Part shown: piece by piece, positions 61,898 through 64,000 of the stretch | Position numbering within the stretch: position 1 is the first letter of the stretch | Layout of the letters: each line of letters begins with the position of its first letter | DNA from: Candidatus Woesearchaeota archaeon | GTDB lineage: Archaea; Nanobdellota; Nanobdellia; Woesearchaeales; DSVV01 | Assembly (NCBI GenBank): GCA_018661705.1 | Contig: JABJHR010000014.1 | Coordinates: 62,001-126,000, forward strand | Reading direction: 5' to 3' | Length of the DNA stretch: 64,000 bases | Position numbers and translations under genes: made by a program | The notes under the pieces: generated by a model | What the model saw: the letters and a program-made list of their open reading frames with translations, nothing else | Database searches by the model: none | Told to the model about the DNA's origin: nothing

Positions 61898-61934
61898 TAA
61901 CAGAGATGTGGGCGTCACTTGCCTGAATCTGTTA
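61898..61934 (+). promoter_or_regulatory. Hairpin in the L15e leader
   Basis: TAACAGA-(23 nt)-TCTGTTA about 30 nt before the rpl15e start. Confidence 0.4.
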
Positions 61935-61962
61935 TGATTAATAAAATAATGGATGTGAAAAC

Positions 61963-62541
61963 ATGGGATTATACAAATATGTTAGAGAGCTTTGGAAAAA
62001 GCCACAGGATTCTTTAGGAGATTTGTGGAAGCAAAGACTTTTCATTTGGAGAAGAGAGCCTGCTACAGTTAGAATTGAAAGACCTACAAGGATTGATAGA
62101 GCAAGAAGTTTAGGTTATAAGGCAAAGCCTGGTTTTATTGTTGTTAGACAACGTCTAAAAAGAGGAGGACGTATGAGAGAAAGACCAAGCGGTGGAAGAA
62201 AACCTAAAAGATATACAAGAAGAAAGAATGTAGGTAAATCATATCAGCAAGTTGCTGAAGAAAGAGCAGCTAGAAAATTTATTAATTGTGAAGTTCTTAA
62301 CAGTTATTGGGTAGCACAAGATGGAATATCTTATTGGTATGAAATTATTTTAGTTGATAAAAGCCATCCAGTAATTAAAAAAGACAAAAACATAAAATGG
62401 ATTGCTGAGCCACAACATAGAAATAGAGTTTTTAGAGGCTTAACTTCATCTGGTAAGAAAAGCAGAGGTATGCTGAATAAGGGTATCGGTGCTGAAAAAA
62501 TCAGACCAAGTTTAAACGCTAATAAAGGGCGAGCTAAATAA
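61963..62541 (+). CDS. rpl15e: 50S ribosomal protein L15e
   Basis: [75 protein letters not shown]. Confidence 0.97.
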   Translation: MGLYKYVRELWKKPQDSLGDLWKQRLFIWRREPATVRIERPTRIDRARSLGYKAKPGFIVVRQRLKRGGRMRERPSGGRKPKRYTRRKNVGKSYQQVAEERAARKFINCEVLNSYWVAQDGISYWYEIILVDKSHPVIKKDKNIKWIAEPQHRNRVFRGLTSSGKKSRGMLNKGIGAEKIRPSLNANKGRAK

Positions 62542-62585
62542 AGCTTTTTTATTTTATTCTTTTTTATTTTATTTGGGACAGAAAC

Positions 62586-63419
62586 ATGAATAGCAGAAAC
62601 GAAGATTTTGACATAAGAATTTTAGAAGCACATCTTATAACACAAGCAGAGTTTGATGCTTGTAGATTACCAGAGGACAATCTTGAAGAATTAATTATTG
62701 GAAATATCCAAGGTGTTGGTGGCCATATTTATACCGTTTCTCTTCAAAGAAATAATGAAGGTAATTCTCCAATTATTGAAGTTAAAACTCAATCTAAAGA
62801 AAGTTTTCCAAAGCATTTTAGAAGAGAAGAAGGAGAAAAATTAGCAGCTCAAACACTTTTAGATTTTAGTCTTGGATTAAGAAGAATCACAGGAGGTTAT
62901 ATTAAAGTTTCACCTCATGGTGTTATTTATGGTGGAGGAGAAATTCCATTTACAATTAATGGTGAATTACAAAGTCATAATCTTAAAGAAGGACCTATGA
63001 AAACGCAGATAAATTTATCTGACAAAATATTTAGAAACCAAGATGAAATATTAGATGTATATCACAAATTTGTACAAGAGTTTTATCCAGGCAAAAGTTT
63101 CTTAGATGGCGTTGCACCAAACGGATGCATTGATTATTGCGGATTTAAAAAAATATGGAAAAGAGAATTCAAAAAAACAAATCCTTGGCATCATCCAGCT
63201 ATACTTTTTGCAGGTTATCTTGGTGCCCTTAATGTTGATATTCCAGTAGCAATGAAAATCAATAAAGGTTCAATAATGACTCTTACAGGATATTTGAGAG
63301 AAAAAGCATCACATAGTGAACCAATAGTTCAAAGAGCAACATATAAACGGTTGAAAGAAACAGATGTAATTAATTCTGGATTACCAGAAAGAAGGTATGT
63401 CATGTTAAGAGAAAATTAA
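62586..63419 (+). CDS. Hypothetical protein
   Basis: 277 aa ORF, no recognised family. Confidence 0.6.
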   Translation: MNSRNEDFDIRILEAHLITQAEFDACRLPEDNLEELIIGNIQGVGGHIYTVSLQRNNEGNSPIIEVKTQSKESFPKHFRREEGEKLAAQTLLDFSLGLRRITGGYIKVSPHGVIYGGGEIPFTINGELQSHNLKEGPMKTQINLSDKIFRNQDEILDVYHKFVQEFYPGKSFLDGVAPNGCIDYCGFKKIWKREFKKTNPWHHPAILFAGYLGALNVDIPVAMKINKGSIMTLTGYLREKASHSEPIVQRATYKRLKETDVINSGLPERRYVMLREN

Positions 63420-63487
63420 AAAACACATAAACAAGAAAAAACTATTAAATAAAAGAAAGATAAAATTAAAAAAATATTTGTTTTGAA

Positions 63488-63742
63488 TTACCAATCTAAA
63501 TTTTCTAACTCGTCTAAGTCTCCATCAATTTCGTCTAATTCTTCATCAGAAAAATCATCTTCAAGAGTTTCAACTTCTTCTAAATCTTGAGTTGTTTCCT
63601 GTGTTTCAGAAAGACCTTCAACTGGTTGAACATCTGTTTCCTCACGCATTGCTGGTTCTCCATCATTATCTGGAGAAAAAGTTTGACAACCAACAAAAGC
63701 AACAACAAACAACAATAACATAATTGCAAATATCTTCTTCAT
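63488..63742 (-). CDS. Putative acidic lipoprotein
   Basis: MKKIFAIMLLLFVVAFVGCQ lipobox-like, acidic tail. Confidence 0.6.
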   Translation of the reverse strand: MKKIFAIMLLLFVVAFVGCQTFSPDNDGEPAMREETDVQPVEGLSETQETTQDLEEVETLEDDFSDEELDEIDGDLDELENLDW

Positions 63743-63852
63743 ACTAACACCTCGTTTATTGATATTATTTTTTTAATTTAGTTGTATATATAGTTTGTGT
63801 ATTTGTTTGCTGGAAAATTATATAAATAAACAAGCATTTTTCTTATCTAAAT

Positions 63853-63959
63853 GGACCTGTGGCCCAGTCTGGAAAGTTCATCTTGGACAAATAGGGCGAT
63901 TGCCTCCTACATATTTTGAAGAAAGCAATAGGTCGGGAGTTCGAATCTCCCCAGGTCCG
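63853..63959 (+). tRNA. tRNA-Arg(CCU) with anticodon-loop intron (about 63910-63923) and D-loop insertion (28-nt D-loop, 63866-63893)
   Basis: Acceptor GGACCTG/CAGGTCC, D-stem GCCC/GGGC, anticodon stem ATTGC/GCAAT, loop CTCCTA..A, T-arm GGGAG-TTCGAAT-CTCCC. Confidence 0.85.
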
Positions 63960-64000
63960 TTTATTTTTTCTATTTCTTGTTGTTCTTTCTACTACTACAC

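Noticed and set aside
61898-61940. C/D-box sRNA or K-turn in the L15e leader (GATG..CTGA-like words)
   Set aside because: Box C lacks a good RTGATGA and the GA pairs do not line up; only the hairpin is supported.

Overview
AT-rich archaeal chromosome segment, most consistent with a DPANN/Woesearchaeota-like lineage (inferred from gene content, not from a database search). It contains a 16S - tRNA-Ala(intron) - 23S rRNA operon without a visible 5S gene. Two further intron-containing tRNAs (Thr-GGU, Arg-CCU) both carry an extra insertion in the D-arm. Archaeal informational genes include rpoL, L15e, the 3' end of metG, a Ski2-like helicase, rad50 and a METTL5-like rRNA methylase. A complete mevalonate pathway is present in two clusters: HMGR / HMGS-thiolase-DUF35, and MVK-MvaD-PMK, the latter of the classical bacterial/eukaryotic type. 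Accessory genes include a 34-repeat esterase, tandem DsbA-like proteins, a large Ig-like surface protein, a DUF2419/QNG1-like queuosine salvage protein, a cNMP-binding + radical-SAM gene pair and a 23S-IVP-like four-helix bundle gene directly after the 23S rRNA. The most unusual signal is a set of short structured intergenic repeats. Family A occurs in four copies with a constant frame and a 3-bp stem whose sequence differs in each copy but stays perfectly complementary. Families B/H and C have inverted TTAGTGA/TCACTAA-like ends and form composite units with A. All product calls are by eye; no searches were run.
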